From positions 248,001-312,000 of the forward strand of contig WVSL01000003.1 of NCBI GenBank assembly GCA_015689685.1: a stretch of 64,000 nt of DNA. Reading direction: 5' to 3'. Below the pieces are notes generated by a model that saw only the letters and a program-made list of their open reading frames with translations, did not search any database and was not told the origin of the DNA. Each line of letters opens with the position of its first letter. The stretch's first letter is position 1. The position numbers and the translations under genes were made by a program. This document shows, piece after piece, positions 6,762 through 15,420 of the stretch. Source of the DNA: Rhodobacterales bacterium HKCCE2091 (GTDB lineage: Bacteria; Pseudomonadota; Alphaproteobacteria; Rhodobacterales; Rhodobacteraceae).

Positions 6762-8477
6762 TCAGTAATCTTTCTGCGGCTGCGGTTCGAAATCCTCGCG
6801 TTGGAATTCGACGCGCAGGGTGTAGCGCCCGCCGTCCTCGCCCACGGTGAGCTGCCCACCGAGCTGGTGCAGGAACGCACGGATGAGCTGCGAGCCGAGC
6901 CCGGTATCGCCGTCGGCCTGGCCTAAGTCGGAGACCGAGTTGGAAACCTCCAGCGTCACCTTGTCCGACTCGTCGCGGCTCAGCGACACGGCGATCTCGC
7001 GGCGGCCCGTTTCCGGATCCGGCGCGACGTATTTCAGCGCGTTGCCGAGCGCCTCGGAGAACAGGAGCGACAGGGGCATAGCCTGGTCGGGGTAGAGCAC
7101 GACCGAGTCCAAGTCGCGGGTGATCGACACCTTTTCGGAGGCGTGCGTGGACGAGGCGAGCGTGTGCACCGCCAGTTCGTCAAGCAGCTTGCCGACGTTG
7201 ATCCGGCCCTGGGCCTCGACGTCCTGGAGATTGCGGTGGATCGCGGCAAGGCCGAGCACCCGGTCCTGAAGGCGGCGCAGGATCGTCTGCGCCTCCTCGG
7301 TCTGGGCCCGTCGGATCTGCATGTTCATGATCGAGGAGATCATCTGCAGGTTGTTCTTGACCCGGTGATGAACCTCTTTCAGCAGCACCGACTTCTCGTG
7401 CAGCGAGTTTTCCAGTTCCGCCTCGTCGTGGATGATGGCGTCGGCCATGTCCTCGAAGCCCATGCTGAGCTGGCGCATCTCGGCCGAGCGGATCTCGCCG
7501 GCCGAGACCGCGCGCAGGCGGCGGTGGCGGGCGAACTCGTCCATCCGGCCGTGCAACTGCCGCATCGGCCGCATCACCAGCCGGTCGAGCGCGAACACCG
7601 CGACGGCGATGGAGATCGCCCACATCAGGAACGGGAACAGCGTCGTCGGTACCGCCGAGGTCTGGACCTCGCCCGCCTCCTCCGGCCAGATCGACATCGC
7701 CACGGCGGCCCGGTCGACGATCGGCGTGATGGCATAGACCAGCGTCTCGCCGTTCAACGCCGTCGCCTCGAAGCTCTGTGCCGGTAGCGTGGCAAGCTCC
7801 ACCAGCGGCCGGTCGCGGGGCAGAAGCGGGCCGAGTTCGTCCAGCCCGCGCTCCGCCGTCAGCGGCGCGCCGTCGGGATTGAAGGTGATGACCTCGATCG
7901 GCACCAGGCTGCCGGTGACCTGTTCGTTGATCCGAAGCCGGGAATGCGGGATCGAGATGATCACGTTCCCGATCCACTCGGTCTCGGCAAAGATCGGCTC
8001 CGACACGATCAGGACCGAGGTGCGGCTGACCTCTCCGTTCGGGTTGGCCCAGATCATGGTGGAATGGTCGCGGTTCATCTCCGCGACGAAGTTCCGGTCG
8101 TGCAGGTCGAGATCGCGGCCGGCGGAGGAACAGGTCACCATCCCATCCGGCGGTATGAACCCCGCGAAGCTCGCCTGCGACTGGCTGTCGACGTAGATCC
8201 GCATCAACTCCGAACAGGTCTCGGAGGTTTCCGACGCGCCGCTGACCAGCATCGAACCGAGCGCTTCCGCCGCGCCGGAGGCTCGCTGGATCGCGGTCTC
8301 CTCGCGCAGCGCGGCCTGCCGGGTCAGCGCAACGAGCGTGTCGTTACGCTGTTCCTCGAATGCGCGGGCATTACGGGCGGTCTGGTAGACGGCGATCAGG
8401 CCAACGGGAATGACCGCGATCGCGAGGAGCGCGGCCACCTGTACCCCGAGTTTGCGGTGCCACCCCCTGTCCGGCAA
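6762..8477 (-). CDS. Membrane sensor histidine kinase (HisKA_2/HWE-like), probable PhyR kinase
   Basis: 571 residues. A TM helix at about 12-30, a periplasmic Cache-like sensor region (about 31-275) with two Cys, a second TM (about 280-300), a HAMP-like linker, then a HisKA_2 dimerisation domain with EVHHRVKNNLQ (His370/371; the His before Arg is the expected phosphoacceptor) and a C-terminal ATPase domain ending with GLGSQLIRAF. It starts 15 nt downstream of ecfG, so is cotranscribed with nepR-ecfG. Inference: senses a periplasmic or osmotic cue and phosphorylates PhyR, as kinases of this class do in related bacteria. Confidence 0.85.
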   Translation of the reverse strand: MPDRGWHRKLGVQVAALLAIAVIPVGLIAVYQTARNARAFEEQRNDTLVALTRQAALREETAIQRASGAAEALGSMLVSGASETSETCSELMRIYVDSQSQASFAGFIPPDGMVTCSSAGRDLDLHDRNFVAEMNRDHSTMIWANPNGEVSRTSVLIVSEPIFAETEWIGNVIISIPHSRLRINEQVTGSLVPIEVITFNPDGAPLTAERGLDELGPLLPRDRPLVELATLPAQSFEATALNGETLVYAITPIVDRAAVAMSIWPEEAGEVQTSAVPTTLFPFLMWAISIAVAVFALDRLVMRPMRQLHGRMDEFARHRRLRAVSAGEIRSAEMRQLSMGFEDMADAIIHDEAELENSLHEKSVLLKEVHHRVKNNLQMISSIMNMQIRRAQTEEAQTILRRLQDRVLGLAAIHRNLQDVEAQGRINVGKLLDELAVHTLASSTHASEKVSITRDLDSVVLYPDQAMPLSLLFSEALGNALKYVAPDPETGRREIAVSLSRDESDKVTLEVSNSVSDLGQADGDTGLGSQLIRAFLHQLGGQLTVGEDGGRYTLRVEFQREDFEPQPQKDY

Positions 8478-8492
8478 TACGAGGCCCCCGCG

Positions 8493-9068
8493 TCAGCGGC
8501 TTGCTGCGGCGGAGGTGATGACGCCGAGAGTGGCGGCATCGGTCAGCTCGAACGCCTTGTCGTTGCTGATCTCCAGCCGCTCGGCCAGCATCGCGCGGGC
8601 CCGGCTCGTCCGGCTCTTGATGGTACCGACCGCGACATCGCAGGCACGCGCCGCGTCCTCGTAGCTTTCGCCGAGCACGCCGACGAGGATCAGTGCCTCG
8701 CGCTGGTCGTCGGGCAGCTTGTTGAACTCCTCCAGGAAGTCCTGCATCTGCAGCCGCCCGTCATGGGCCGGCTTCTCGGACAATTGTCCGGCGAAGATGC
8801 CTTCCGGGTCGGAAACCTCGCGGCGGCGCTTGCGGTACTGCGAGTAGTAGGTGTTCCGCAGGATGGTGTAGAGCCAGGCCCGCATGTTCGACCCGGGCTC
8901 GAACTTCTCGATGTTGGTCCAGGCCTTCACCACGGAATCCTGCACCATGTCGTCGGCATCGGCGCCGTTGCGCGTAAGTGCGAGCGCGAAGGCACGCAGC
9001 GCGGGGATGTGCGTGACGATCTCCTCGCGCGGATCGGCCGCCCCGACGGGGCCGGAAGCGTCGCTCAT
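8493..9068 (-). CDS. ecfG: General stress response ECF sigma factor EcfG
   Basis: 191 residues. Region 2 includes DADDMVQDSVVKAWTNIEKF and MRAWLYTILRNTYYSQYRKR; region 4 includes LPDDQREALILVGVLGESY and a helix-turn-helix VAVGTIKSRTSRAR. Gene order nepR-ecfG opposite phyR is the classical alphaproteobacterial arrangement. Its start overlaps the nepR stop by 4 nt. Known role: transcribes the general stress regulon from GGAAC-N16/17-CGTT promoters, several of which are visible in this window. Held by NepR until PhyR is phosphorylated. Confidence 0.93.
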   Translation of the reverse strand: MSDASGPVGAADPREEIVTHIPALRAFALALTRNGADADDMVQDSVVKAWTNIEKFEPGSNMRAWLYTILRNTYYSQYRKRRREVSDPEGIFAGQLSEKPAHDGRLQMQDFLEEFNKLPDDQREALILVGVLGESYEDAARACDVAVGTIKSRTSRARAMLAERLEISNDKAFELTDAATLGVITSAAASR

Positions 9069-9232
9069 TTGCGGGTGTCCTCCTCGTCGTCGGCGTCCTT
9101 CCCGTCACGCAACGCCGCAAGCAGCGAACGGAACCGGTCCGGGAGGTCCTCGTCGAGGGTTGGTTGGAAAGCACGTCGCAGGCTCTCGTCGACCTGCGCT
9201 CCGCGCTTGTTCTGCTCACTCGTCCGGTTCAT
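9065..9232 (-). CDS. nepR: Anti-sigma factor NepR
   Basis: 55 residues from ATG 9232, with the conserved NepR core ESLRRAFQPTLDEDLPDRF (about 16-34) followed by RSLLAAL and an acidic tail. An in-frame ATG at 9277 would add 15 residues but leaves a 5' leader of only about 12 nt from the predicted start of transcription. NepR sequesters EcfG and is itself titrated by the sigma-like domain of phosphorylated PhyR. Translationally coupled to ecfG. Confidence 0.88.
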   Translation of the reverse strand: MNRTSEQNKRGAQVDESLRRAFQPTLDEDLPDRFRSLLAALRDGKDADDEEDTRK

Positions 9233-9289
9233 CTGGGCCCTTGATCGATACGTTTCGTCTGTTACGTCGAGTGTCATGTGACTTTGCAT

Positions 9290-9314
9290 GGAACCGAACG
9301 CGCGGGAAAGCGTT
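9290..9314 (+). promoter_or_regulatory. EcfG-type promoter of phyR
   Basis: GGAAC 9290-9294, 16-nt spacer, CGTT 9311-9314, 39 nt before the phyR start. It interlocks with the leftward EcfG promoter of nepR-ecfG. Confidence 0.82.
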
Positions 9315-9322
9315 AAGGTTCC
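9297..9322 (-). promoter_or_regulatory. EcfG-type promoter of nepR-ecfG operon
   Basis: On the minus strand GGAAC is at 9322-9318 and CGTT at 9300-9297 with a 17-nt spacer, exact consensus. It overlaps the rightward phyR promoter over about 18 bp, so a single element set drives both units. Confidence 0.8.
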
Positions 9323-9352
9323 GAAAAAAATGTACGACAACGGAGATGGTAC

Positions 9353-10165
9353 ATGGCCGATCAAGGCTTCGAAGCGGGTTTCGCCGACGACGTGGCAGCC
9401 GAACTGCCCTATCTGCGCCGCTACGCAAGGGCCCTGACGGGCGCGCAATCGACCGGCGACGCCTATGCCGCCGCTGTGCTCGAGGCGATCCTCGCAGACC
9501 AAACGCCGGTCAAGCAGGCAAGTTCCATCAAGGCCGGGCTGTTCACGGTGTTCCACAAGATCTGGGAAAGCTCCGGCGCCCCGTCAGCCGACGGCGCCGA
9601 GGGGCTTGAGGCCCGCGCCCAGGCCCGGCTCGCGGAGTTGACGCCGAACAGCCGCGAGGCGCTTCTGCTCAACACGATCGAGGAATTCGACGTGGCCACC
9701 ATCGCCGAGATCATGAGCGTGGACGAGGAAGAGGCGCGCGCCCTTCTCGACAGTGCGCGGTCTGAGATGGCCGATGCGATCTCGGGCAAGGTGATGATCA
9801 TCGAGGACGAGGCGATCATCGCGCTCGACCTCCAGGCGCTGGTGTCCGAGATCGGCCACCGCATCACCGGCGTCGCCCGGACCCATGCCGGGGCCGTCGA
9901 CCTCGCCGGGCGCGAACGGCCCGACCTGATCCTCGCCGACATCCAGCTTGCCGACAATTCCTCGGGCGTCGAGGCGGTCAACGAGATCCTCGCCACCTTC
10001 GGCGAGATCCCGGTCATCTTCATCACCGCCTTCCCCGAGCGGCTCCTGACCGGCGAGCGGCCGGAACCGGCGTTCCTGATCTCCAAGCCTTACCGGGAAG
10101 AACAGGTGCGCTCCGCCGTCGGCCAGGCGATGTTTTTCGCATCGACCGAGAGCCTGTCGGCCTGA
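9353..10165 (+). CDS. phyR: General stress response regulator PhyR
   Basis: 270 residues. Residues about 1-135 form the EcfG-like (sigma2/sigma4) mimic domain, with LPYLRRYARALTGAQSTGD and a degenerate region 4. Residues about 140-262 are a receiver with IIEDEAI, phosphoacceptor Asp196 (LADIQ) and Lys245 (ISKPY). Phosphorylation frees the sigma mimic to bind NepR and release EcfG. It is divergent from nepR-ecfG with an autoregulatory EcfG promoter and is followed by a strong terminator. Confidence 0.95.
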   Translation: MADQGFEAGFADDVAAELPYLRRYARALTGAQSTGDAYAAAVLEAILADQTPVKQASSIKAGLFTVFHKIWESSGAPSADGAEGLEARAQARLAELTPNSREALLLNTIEEFDVATIAEIMSVDEEEARALLDSARSEMADAISGKVMIIEDEAIIALDLQALVSEIGHRITGVARTHAGAVDLAGRERPDLILADIQLADNSSGVEAVNEILATFGEIPVIFITAFPERLLTGERPEPAFLISKPYREEQVRSAVGQAMFFASTESLSA

Positions 10166-10186
10166 ACCGAAGCAACCCGATGCAGA

Positions 10187-10216
10187 AGGCCCCGCGAACG
10201 ACCGCGGGGCCTTTTT
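10187..10216 (+). terminator. Intrinsic terminator after phyR
   Basis: Perfect 10-bp stem AGGCCCCGCG (10187-10196) with 10203-10212, 6-nt loop, then a T run. Confidence 0.9.
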
Positions 10217-10233
10217 CGTGAACGGGTCGCGGC

Positions 10234-10578
10234 TCAGGCCGCGAGGATCGCGTCGCGTATCATCCCGGCCGAAAACGGCAGGGTGACGATCCGCACGCCC
10301 GCGTGCCGTTCCGACACGTCCTCCGCCGCCGCAGACAGGATCACGATCCGCGTGTCCCGTTCGGCAAGCGCGTTCAGCACCCCTGTCGCCTCCAGCTGCG
10401 CGAAGCTGCCGTGAAGAATCGCGATATCGATCGGCTCGTTCAGCGCCTCCAGCCAGTTGGCGAGCGTGCTGCTGCCGGCGATCCTGACCTTCGCTGTCGG
10501 ATCGACCTCTTCCACCGTCTGCCGAAGGTCCTCGGCGACGATGGGATCGGTCTCGATGATGAGAAATGTCCGGGACAC
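10234..10578 (-). CDS. Stand-alone degenerate receiver-domain protein
   Basis: 114 residues from GTG 10578 (upstream AGGGAG ribosome site; no close in-frame ATG). The receiver fold is recognisable: FLIIETDPIVAEDL at the start keeps the acidic pair, and the C-terminus is IVTLPFSAGMIRDAIL. However, the segment equivalent to PhyR LADIQ reads AILHGS, and the ISKPY Lys position reads TLPFS, so phosphoacceptor Asp and conserved Lys are both lost. It probably cannot be phosphorylated in the usual way and would act as a constitutive or ligand-controlled interaction module. Convergent with phyR. Confidence 0.75.
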   Translation of the reverse strand: MSRTFLIIETDPIVAEDLRQTVEEVDPTAKVRIAGSSTLANWLEALNEPIDIAILHGSFAQLEATGVLNALAERDTRIVILSAAAEDVSERHAGVRIVTLPFSAGMIRDAILAA

Positions 10579-10668
10579 CTGAAACCCGCTCCCTGTGATC
10601 CCAAAACGTGAAAATGGAACCTCGGGCGGACCGTCGCATTTAATTATGACATAGCGACCGGTGATCCG

Positions 10669-11397
10669 ATGAAGACACGTTGCCAGTTCTGCCCCTTGCG
10701 GCAAAAGGAACTTTTCGTCCCGATGACACCCGAGGAGGTGGCGGCGACGCAGAAATTCAAGGTCGGGGAAATGTCGATTGCCGCACGGACGCCGATCCTG
10801 ATGGAGGGCGCAAACAGCGCGCAGCTGTTCACCGTGCTGTCTGGGATGGGGCTGCGATACAAGCTGCTCGCGGACGGGTCGCGCCAGATCGTCAACTTCG
10901 TATTGCCCGGCGATTTCATAGGTTTGCAAGCCAGCGTGATGGGCGAAATGGCCCATACCGTCGAGGCGTCGACCGACATGCGGCTGTGCGTCTTCGACCG
11001 GACGGAATTCTGGACCTTCTTCCGCGCCCATCCCGAACGCGCCTACGACCTGACCTGGCTTGCGGCGGTCGAGGAACGGTTCCTGGGCGAGGCGCTGACC
11101 GCGCTCGGCCAGCGGCCCGCCCTGCCCCGGATCGTCTGGGCGCTGCTGACGATCTGGGAACGGGCGCGGCTCGTTGACCTCACGGAAGGTCCGTCGATGC
11201 CGTTCCCCTGGCGGCAGCAGGACCTCGCTGATGCGCTCGGCCTGTCGCTCGTTCACACCAACAAGACCCTCGCCCGGTTGCGGCAGTCGCAGCTTCTGAC
11301 GCTGTCGCCGGGCAAGCTTACGGTCCACGACCCCGAGGCGCTGCGGCGCACGGCGGGGATCGAAGAAGTGGAGGTTCCGCAGCGCCCGATCCTCTGA
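10669..11397 (+). CDS. Crp/Fnr family transcriptional regulator
   Basis: 242 residues. The N-terminus carries CQFCPLRQ (Cys5, Cys8), then a cyclic-nucleotide-binding-like beta roll (about 25-125), a dimerisation helix, and a C-terminal winged helix with RQQDLADALGLSLVHTNKTL (about 183-202). Only two N-terminal Cys are present and no full FNR iron-sulfur set is seen, so oxygen sensing by a cluster is not supported. The upstream region has GGAAC at 10616 with CATT rather than CGTT 16 nt later, a possible weak EcfG promoter. Targets unknown. Confidence 0.88.
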   Translation: MKTRCQFCPLRQKELFVPMTPEEVAATQKFKVGEMSIAARTPILMEGANSAQLFTVLSGMGLRYKLLADGSRQIVNFVLPGDFIGLQASVMGEMAHTVEASTDMRLCVFDRTEFWTFFRAHPERAYDLTWLAAVEERFLGEALTALGQRPALPRIVWALLTIWERARLVDLTEGPSMPFPWRQQDLADALGLSLVHTNKTLARLRQSQLLTLSPGKLTVHDPEALRRTAGIEEVEVPQRPIL

Positions 11398-11485
11398 ACA
11401 CGCCCTCGTCCGACAGGTCGACGCCGCCGCCGCCCGGTGCCTGTATCCGGGTGGCGACGGCGGAGCCCGTATCGCCGCGACGGGA

Positions 11486-13693
11486 TCAGCGGCGGTCGGA
11501 CAGGCTCTGGGCAAGGCGCATCAGGCGCACCGCCTCGGTCCGGTAGCCGAACTCGTCGGCGCCGCGATTGGCCACGGCCAGCGCGATGGCCTCGTCGTAG
11601 CCCCAGGATCCGAGCGCGTCGTTCCCGCGAAGTAGCTGGCCGAAGCCCGCGATGGCGGCGGCGAAATTCGCGTCCTCGTCCAGGGTGCCGGTGGCGGTGA
11701 TCGGGAACTCCATCAACCGGCTGTCATCCTCGCCCGGCTCCTTCCAGCGCAGGCGGAGGAAGCCCAGCTCGTCCGCGCGGTCCGTCGCGGCCTGCGGCGC
11801 CGCCGCGGCCTCGCCGTAGCGCAGGGGGTCGGTCCGGACGGCGGGCGAGCCCACGGGCGTCACCTCGTAGAGCGCGGTCACCGAGTGCCCGGCGCCAAGC
11901 TCGCCCGCGTCGACCGCATCGTTGTTGAAGTCCTCGCGTTCCAGCGCGCGGGTCTCGTAGCCGATCAGCCGGTATTCCGCGATCACGGCGGGGTTGAACT
12001 CCACCTGCACCTTCACGTCGTCGGCGATCGGGTAGAGCGCGCCGGACAACTGGTCGACGAGTACCCTCTGCGCCTCGTTCAGCGTGTCGATATAGGCCGC
12101 CGTCCCGTTCCCGTTCTGCGCCAGCGCCTGCATCGTGTCGTCCTGCAGGTTGCCGCGTCCGAAGCCGAGGACCGACAGGTAGGTGCCGTCCTCGCTCGCC
12201 TCGGCGATGTAGTCGGTCAGGGCGTCGGGGTCCGAGATGCCGACGTTGAAATCGCCGTCCGTGGCCAGGATCACGCGGGAGATCTCGCCCTCGCCGCGCA
12301 TCTCGTCCGCGAGCCGGTAGGCCTGCTCCAACCCGCCGACGCCGTTGGTGGACCCGCCCGCGACCAGCCGGTCGAGCGCGTCGGAAATCGCCCGCGTGTC
12401 GCCCGCGGCCGTCGGTTCCAGCGCGACGCCCGCCGTGCCGGCATAGGTCACGATGGCGACCTCGTCCGCCGGATCGAGCCGGGATAGCATCAGTTGGAAG
12501 CTCTGCACCAGCAGCGGCAGCTTTTCGGGCGAATTCATCGACCCGGAGGTGTCGATCAGGAACACGAGGTTCAGCGGCGGCCGGTCCGCGATGGCCGGCA
12601 TCTCGCCCTGCAACCCGATGCGGATGAGCTGCGTGTCGGGGTTCCACGGCGTCTCGAACACGCTGACCGTGGGCCGGAACGGGCTTTCGTCCCCGGCCTC
12701 GGGCGCGTCGTAGGCATAGGGGAAGTAGTTCACCATCTCCTCGATCCGCACCGCGTCGCGCGGCGGAAGCTGGCCCCGGTTGATCGCAGAGCGGATGTAG
12801 GACCAGGACGCGGTGTCCACGTCGATGGAGAAGGTCGAGACCGGCTCCTCGCTCACGACCCGCAGCGGGTTGTCGGAGGCGGTCGCGAATTCTTCGCGTT
12901 CCGGCGGGGTCGCGATCACGCCGACCCCGTCGCTGCCGCCCACGACGGCGGTATTGGCAAGCCCCCCCGCGATACGACCTTCCGAAAGCGTTCGCGGCGC
13001 GACCACGCCGAGGTTCGCGGCATCCTCCCCGGACCGGAAGCCCGGAGCGGACGGGGACGGTGCCGCAAGAAGGCTGTCGGTCGAAAGCTGAACCTCGCCC
13101 TGTGCCTCGGCAGCACCAAGCGCCTCGTCCACCTGCGCGGCGACCTCGGCATCGAGGCTCCGCGTCGCCGGTGCGGCCTGCTCGGCGGGTGCCGGTTCGG
13201 GCGCGGCCTGCACCGCCTGGGCGGGTGCGCTGTCCGCGGGCCGCCTTGCGGGCTGGCCGTCGGCGTCCACGGCCGTCGCGTCGTCCAGCGCGAGGTCGCC
13301 GCGCGGCGCTTCGGGCGCGACTTCCTCCGCTACCGTCTGCGCCGCGTCGGGTTGCACGACGGGTGCCTCGGTGGCCTGTGGCCGTGGCGCGGTATCCGGG
13401 CGGCGCATCAGGTCCTGCCCCATCGGGCTGAAGGCGATGAAGCCGACCGCGACGAGCGCGGTGGTGGCGGTCAGCCCGTAGGCAAGGCGATTGGTTAGCA
13501 TGTTAAAAATTCCTTTGAGCAATCCCCGCCTCTCGGGCAGGTCGGAGTTCTGACGCGCCGCGTCGCGCGATCCTTGGAGGTCCTCGAAATTCTTCATCGC
13601 CAGCGCGAGGGTCTCGGCCTTCTTCGCCGCGTCGGGCGCAGGCGTTTCCGCCGCCATCGCGCGGCGCAGGGCGTCCAGTTCGGGATCGGGCAT
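11486..13693 (-). CDS. Membrane-anchored von Willebrand factor A protein (YfbK-like), partner of the ECF sigma factor
   Basis: 735 residues from ATG 13693 (GAGGAGGGA ribosome site). A cytoplasmic N-terminus of about 65 residues, one TM helix (about 69-87), a long Ala/Pro/Glu-rich low-complexity stretch (about 95-220), a YfbK-type N-terminal domain, then a vWA domain with the MIDAS motif DTSGSMNS (Asp381) and a C-terminal DUF3520-like region. The start overlaps the sigma-factor stop (TGATG). The cytoplasmic N-terminus plus TM fits an anti-sigma arrangement, an inference from position and topology; no zinc-binding anti-sigma motif is present. Confidence 0.85.
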   Translation of the reverse strand: MPDPELDALRRAMAAETPAPDAAKKAETLALAMKNFEDLQGSRDAARQNSDLPERRGLLKGIFNMLTNRLAYGLTATTALVAVGFIAFSPMGQDLMRRPDTAPRPQATEAPVVQPDAAQTVAEEVAPEAPRGDLALDDATAVDADGQPARRPADSAPAQAVQAAPEPAPAEQAAPATRSLDAEVAAQVDEALGAAEAQGEVQLSTDSLLAAPSPSAPGFRSGEDAANLGVVAPRTLSEGRIAGGLANTAVVGGSDGVGVIATPPEREEFATASDNPLRVVSEEPVSTFSIDVDTASWSYIRSAINRGQLPPRDAVRIEEMVNYFPYAYDAPEAGDESPFRPTVSVFETPWNPDTQLIRIGLQGEMPAIADRPPLNLVFLIDTSGSMNSPEKLPLLVQSFQLMLSRLDPADEVAIVTYAGTAGVALEPTAAGDTRAISDALDRLVAGGSTNGVGGLEQAYRLADEMRGEGEISRVILATDGDFNVGISDPDALTDYIAEASEDGTYLSVLGFGRGNLQDDTMQALAQNGNGTAAYIDTLNEAQRVLVDQLSGALYPIADDVKVQVEFNPAVIAEYRLIGYETRALEREDFNNDAVDAGELGAGHSVTALYEVTPVGSPAVRTDPLRYGEAAAAPQAATDRADELGFLRLRWKEPGEDDSRLMEFPITATGTLDEDANFAAAIAGFGQLLRGNDALGSWGYDEAIALAVANRGADEFGYRTEAVRLMRLAQSLSDRR

Positions 13694-14244
13694 CACGTTC
13701 CCTCCTCGATCATCATCGCGCGCAGGCGCTTTTTCGCCTCGGCCACGCGCCAGCTCACGGTGCCTTCGGAGACACCCAGGATCTCGCCGACCTCGGCATG
13801 GGTCAGCTCGTCGAGCACCAGCGCAAGCGTGTCGCGCAGGGTCTCGGACAATTCGGCCATCGCGGCATGGAGCCAGTCGGACTGCGCCCGCGCCTCCTCC
13901 GCCTCGGCCCGCGCATGGACCTCGCGCTCGCCCCACCCGGTCGCGGCCTTGACGTGGCGCGCGGCGCGGCGGCGGCGGTCGATCGCGGCGTTGACGGCGA
14001 CGCGGTAAAGCCAGGTCGACACCTTCGCCTGCCCTCGGAACGACGCGAGTTTCGCGGGCAGCGCGGCGCAGATGTCCTGGGTCAGGTCCTCGGCCTCCGC
14101 CCGGCTGCCGGTCAGGCGGAAGGCGAGCGCGAACAGGCGGTCGTAGCGGCGCGCGAGCAGCGCCTCGAACGCCCCCGCGTCGCCGCCCGCCGCGGCATGT
14201 GCCAAGTCCTCGTCGCTTACCGTCATGCGCATTTCGTATACCAA
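13693..14244 (-). CDS. ECF-family RNA polymerase sigma factor
   Basis: 183 residues. Region 2: YDRLFALAFRLTGSRAEAED and VSTWLYRVAVNAAIDRRRR; region 4: LTHAEVGEILGVSEGTVSWR. Three in-frame ATGs (14244, 14232, 14226) are possible; the shortest begins MTVSDEDLAHAAAGG, a common ECF start. Encoded immediately before the vWA membrane protein and probably regulated by it. No EcfG motif seen upstream. Confidence 0.87.
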   Translation of the reverse strand: MVYEMRMTVSDEDLAHAAAGGDAGAFEALLARRYDRLFALAFRLTGSRAEAEDLTQDICAALPAKLASFRGQAKVSTWLYRVAVNAAIDRRRRAARHVKAATGWGEREVHARAEAEEARAQSDWLHAAMAELSETLRDTLALVLDELTHAEVGEILGVSEGTVSWRVAEAKKRLRAMMIEEGT

Positions 14245-14464
14245 GACGCGCGGGCGTGGCCGATCCTTGGAATCTTTTTTCGGCCCGCCGCGTTTCCCGG
14301 CAAAATGCCGCTGTTTCGGGCGCTTGCGACCCGCCGCGCCGCGGGCGGCGTTCCGCCGTTATGGACAGTGGCGGGCCCCCGTGCCTAGGCTCGCGCCACC
14401 GGGGCCGGGACAGGCCCCGAGTCCGGCCCGCTTGCGCCGGACGCTTCCGACAGAGGGGACCACC

Positions 14465-15412
14465 ATGTACCGCCACCTGCTTGCACTCGCGGCCTCCGCC
14501 GCCATCGCCCCCGGCCTCGCCTCGGCGCAGGGCACCGAGGTCGTCATCGGTTTTTCCGGCTGGACCGGCTTCGCGCCACTGACGCTCGCCTCCGAGGCCG
14601 GCATCTTCGCCGAGCACGGACTCGACGTCACGCTGGAGAAGATCCCGCAGGCCAGCCGCCATCTCGCGCTCGCCTCGGGCGACATCCAGTGCGCCGCGAC
14701 GACGCTGGAGACCTTCATCACCTGGAACGCGAACGGCGTGCCGGTGACGCAGATCTTCATGCTCGACCGGTCCCACGGCGCCGACGGCCTCGTGACCCGA
14801 AACGACATCGCCTCGGTCTCCGACCTGGCAGGCCGCACCGTCGCGGCCTCGGCCCCCGGCACGGCGCCCTACTTCCTGCTCGGCTGGATCCTCGCGCAGA
14901 ACGGCATGACGCTCGACGACGTGACCGTGGTGAACCTCGAACCCGGCCCCGCGGCGCAGGCCTTCGTGGCGGGCCAGAACGACGCCGCCGTGACCTACGA
15001 GCCCTACCTGTCGACCGTGCGCGAGGCCCCCGACGCGGGCCAGATCCTCGCCACCACGATCGACTACCCGGCCATCATCGACACCTTCGGCTGCACGCCG
15101 GAATTCCTGGCCGAGAATCCCGAGGCCGCGACCGCGCTCGCCGACAGCTACTACGCGGCGCTGGAGATGATCGCGGAGGACGAGGCCGGGTCGTTCGAGA
15201 TCATGGGCGCCGATGTGAACCAGACCGCGGAACAGTTCGCGGGCTCGGCCCAGTACCTCGAATGGCAGGACCGCGCCGCGGCGCAGACCTTCTTCGCCGA
15301 GGAATACGAGGGCTTCGCGACCCAGGCCGCGGAGATCCTGCTGTCGATGGGCGTGATCCGCGAGACGCCGGACGTGACCGCGCTGGTCGATCCGAGCTTC
15401 ATCGCCGACTGA
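14465..15412 (+). CDS. ABC transporter substrate-binding protein (NrtA/SsuA/ThiY class)
   Basis: 315 residues with a signal peptide (about 1-21, ASAQG). The mature protein begins EVVIGFSGWTGFAPLTLASE, the NMT1-like fold used for nitrate, sulfonates, taurine, pyrimidines and similar ligands. The ribosome site is GAGGGG. Followed by a hairpin and then permease and ATPase genes. It lacks the guanidine-type N-terminus of the first binding protein in the window, so the ligand is likely different. No enzyme gene is linked that would reveal it. Confidence 0.87.
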   Translation: MYRHLLALAASAAIAPGLASAQGTEVVIGFSGWTGFAPLTLASEAGIFAEHGLDVTLEKIPQASRHLALASGDIQCAATTLETFITWNANGVPVTQIFMLDRSHGADGLVTRNDIASVSDLAGRTVAASAPGTAPYFLLGWILAQNGMTLDDVTVVNLEPGPAAQAFVAGQNDAAVTYEPYLSTVREAPDAGQILATTIDYPAIIDTFGCTPEFLAENPEAATALADSYYAALEMIAEDEAGSFEIMGADVNQTAEQFAGSAQYLEWQDRAAAQTFFAEEYEGFATQAAEILLSMGVIRETPDVTALVDPSFIAD

Positions 15413-15420
15413 GACAGTCC

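Noticed and set aside
10616-10640. Possible EcfG promoter for the Crp/Fnr gene (GGAAC, 16 nt, CATT)
   Set aside because: The -10 element deviates from CGTT at one core base; not strong enough to list as a promoter.
10669-11397. Oxygen-sensing FNR with an iron-sulfur cluster
   Set aside because: Only two N-terminal Cys (CQFC) are present; the full set of cluster ligands of FNR proteins is not seen.
11486-14776. A single 1096-codon frame running from the vWA protein through the sigma gene region
   Set aside because: Only the part after ATG 13693 matches a protein family. Upstream of it the frame is a shadow of the ECF sigma gene, which is well supported in another frame.
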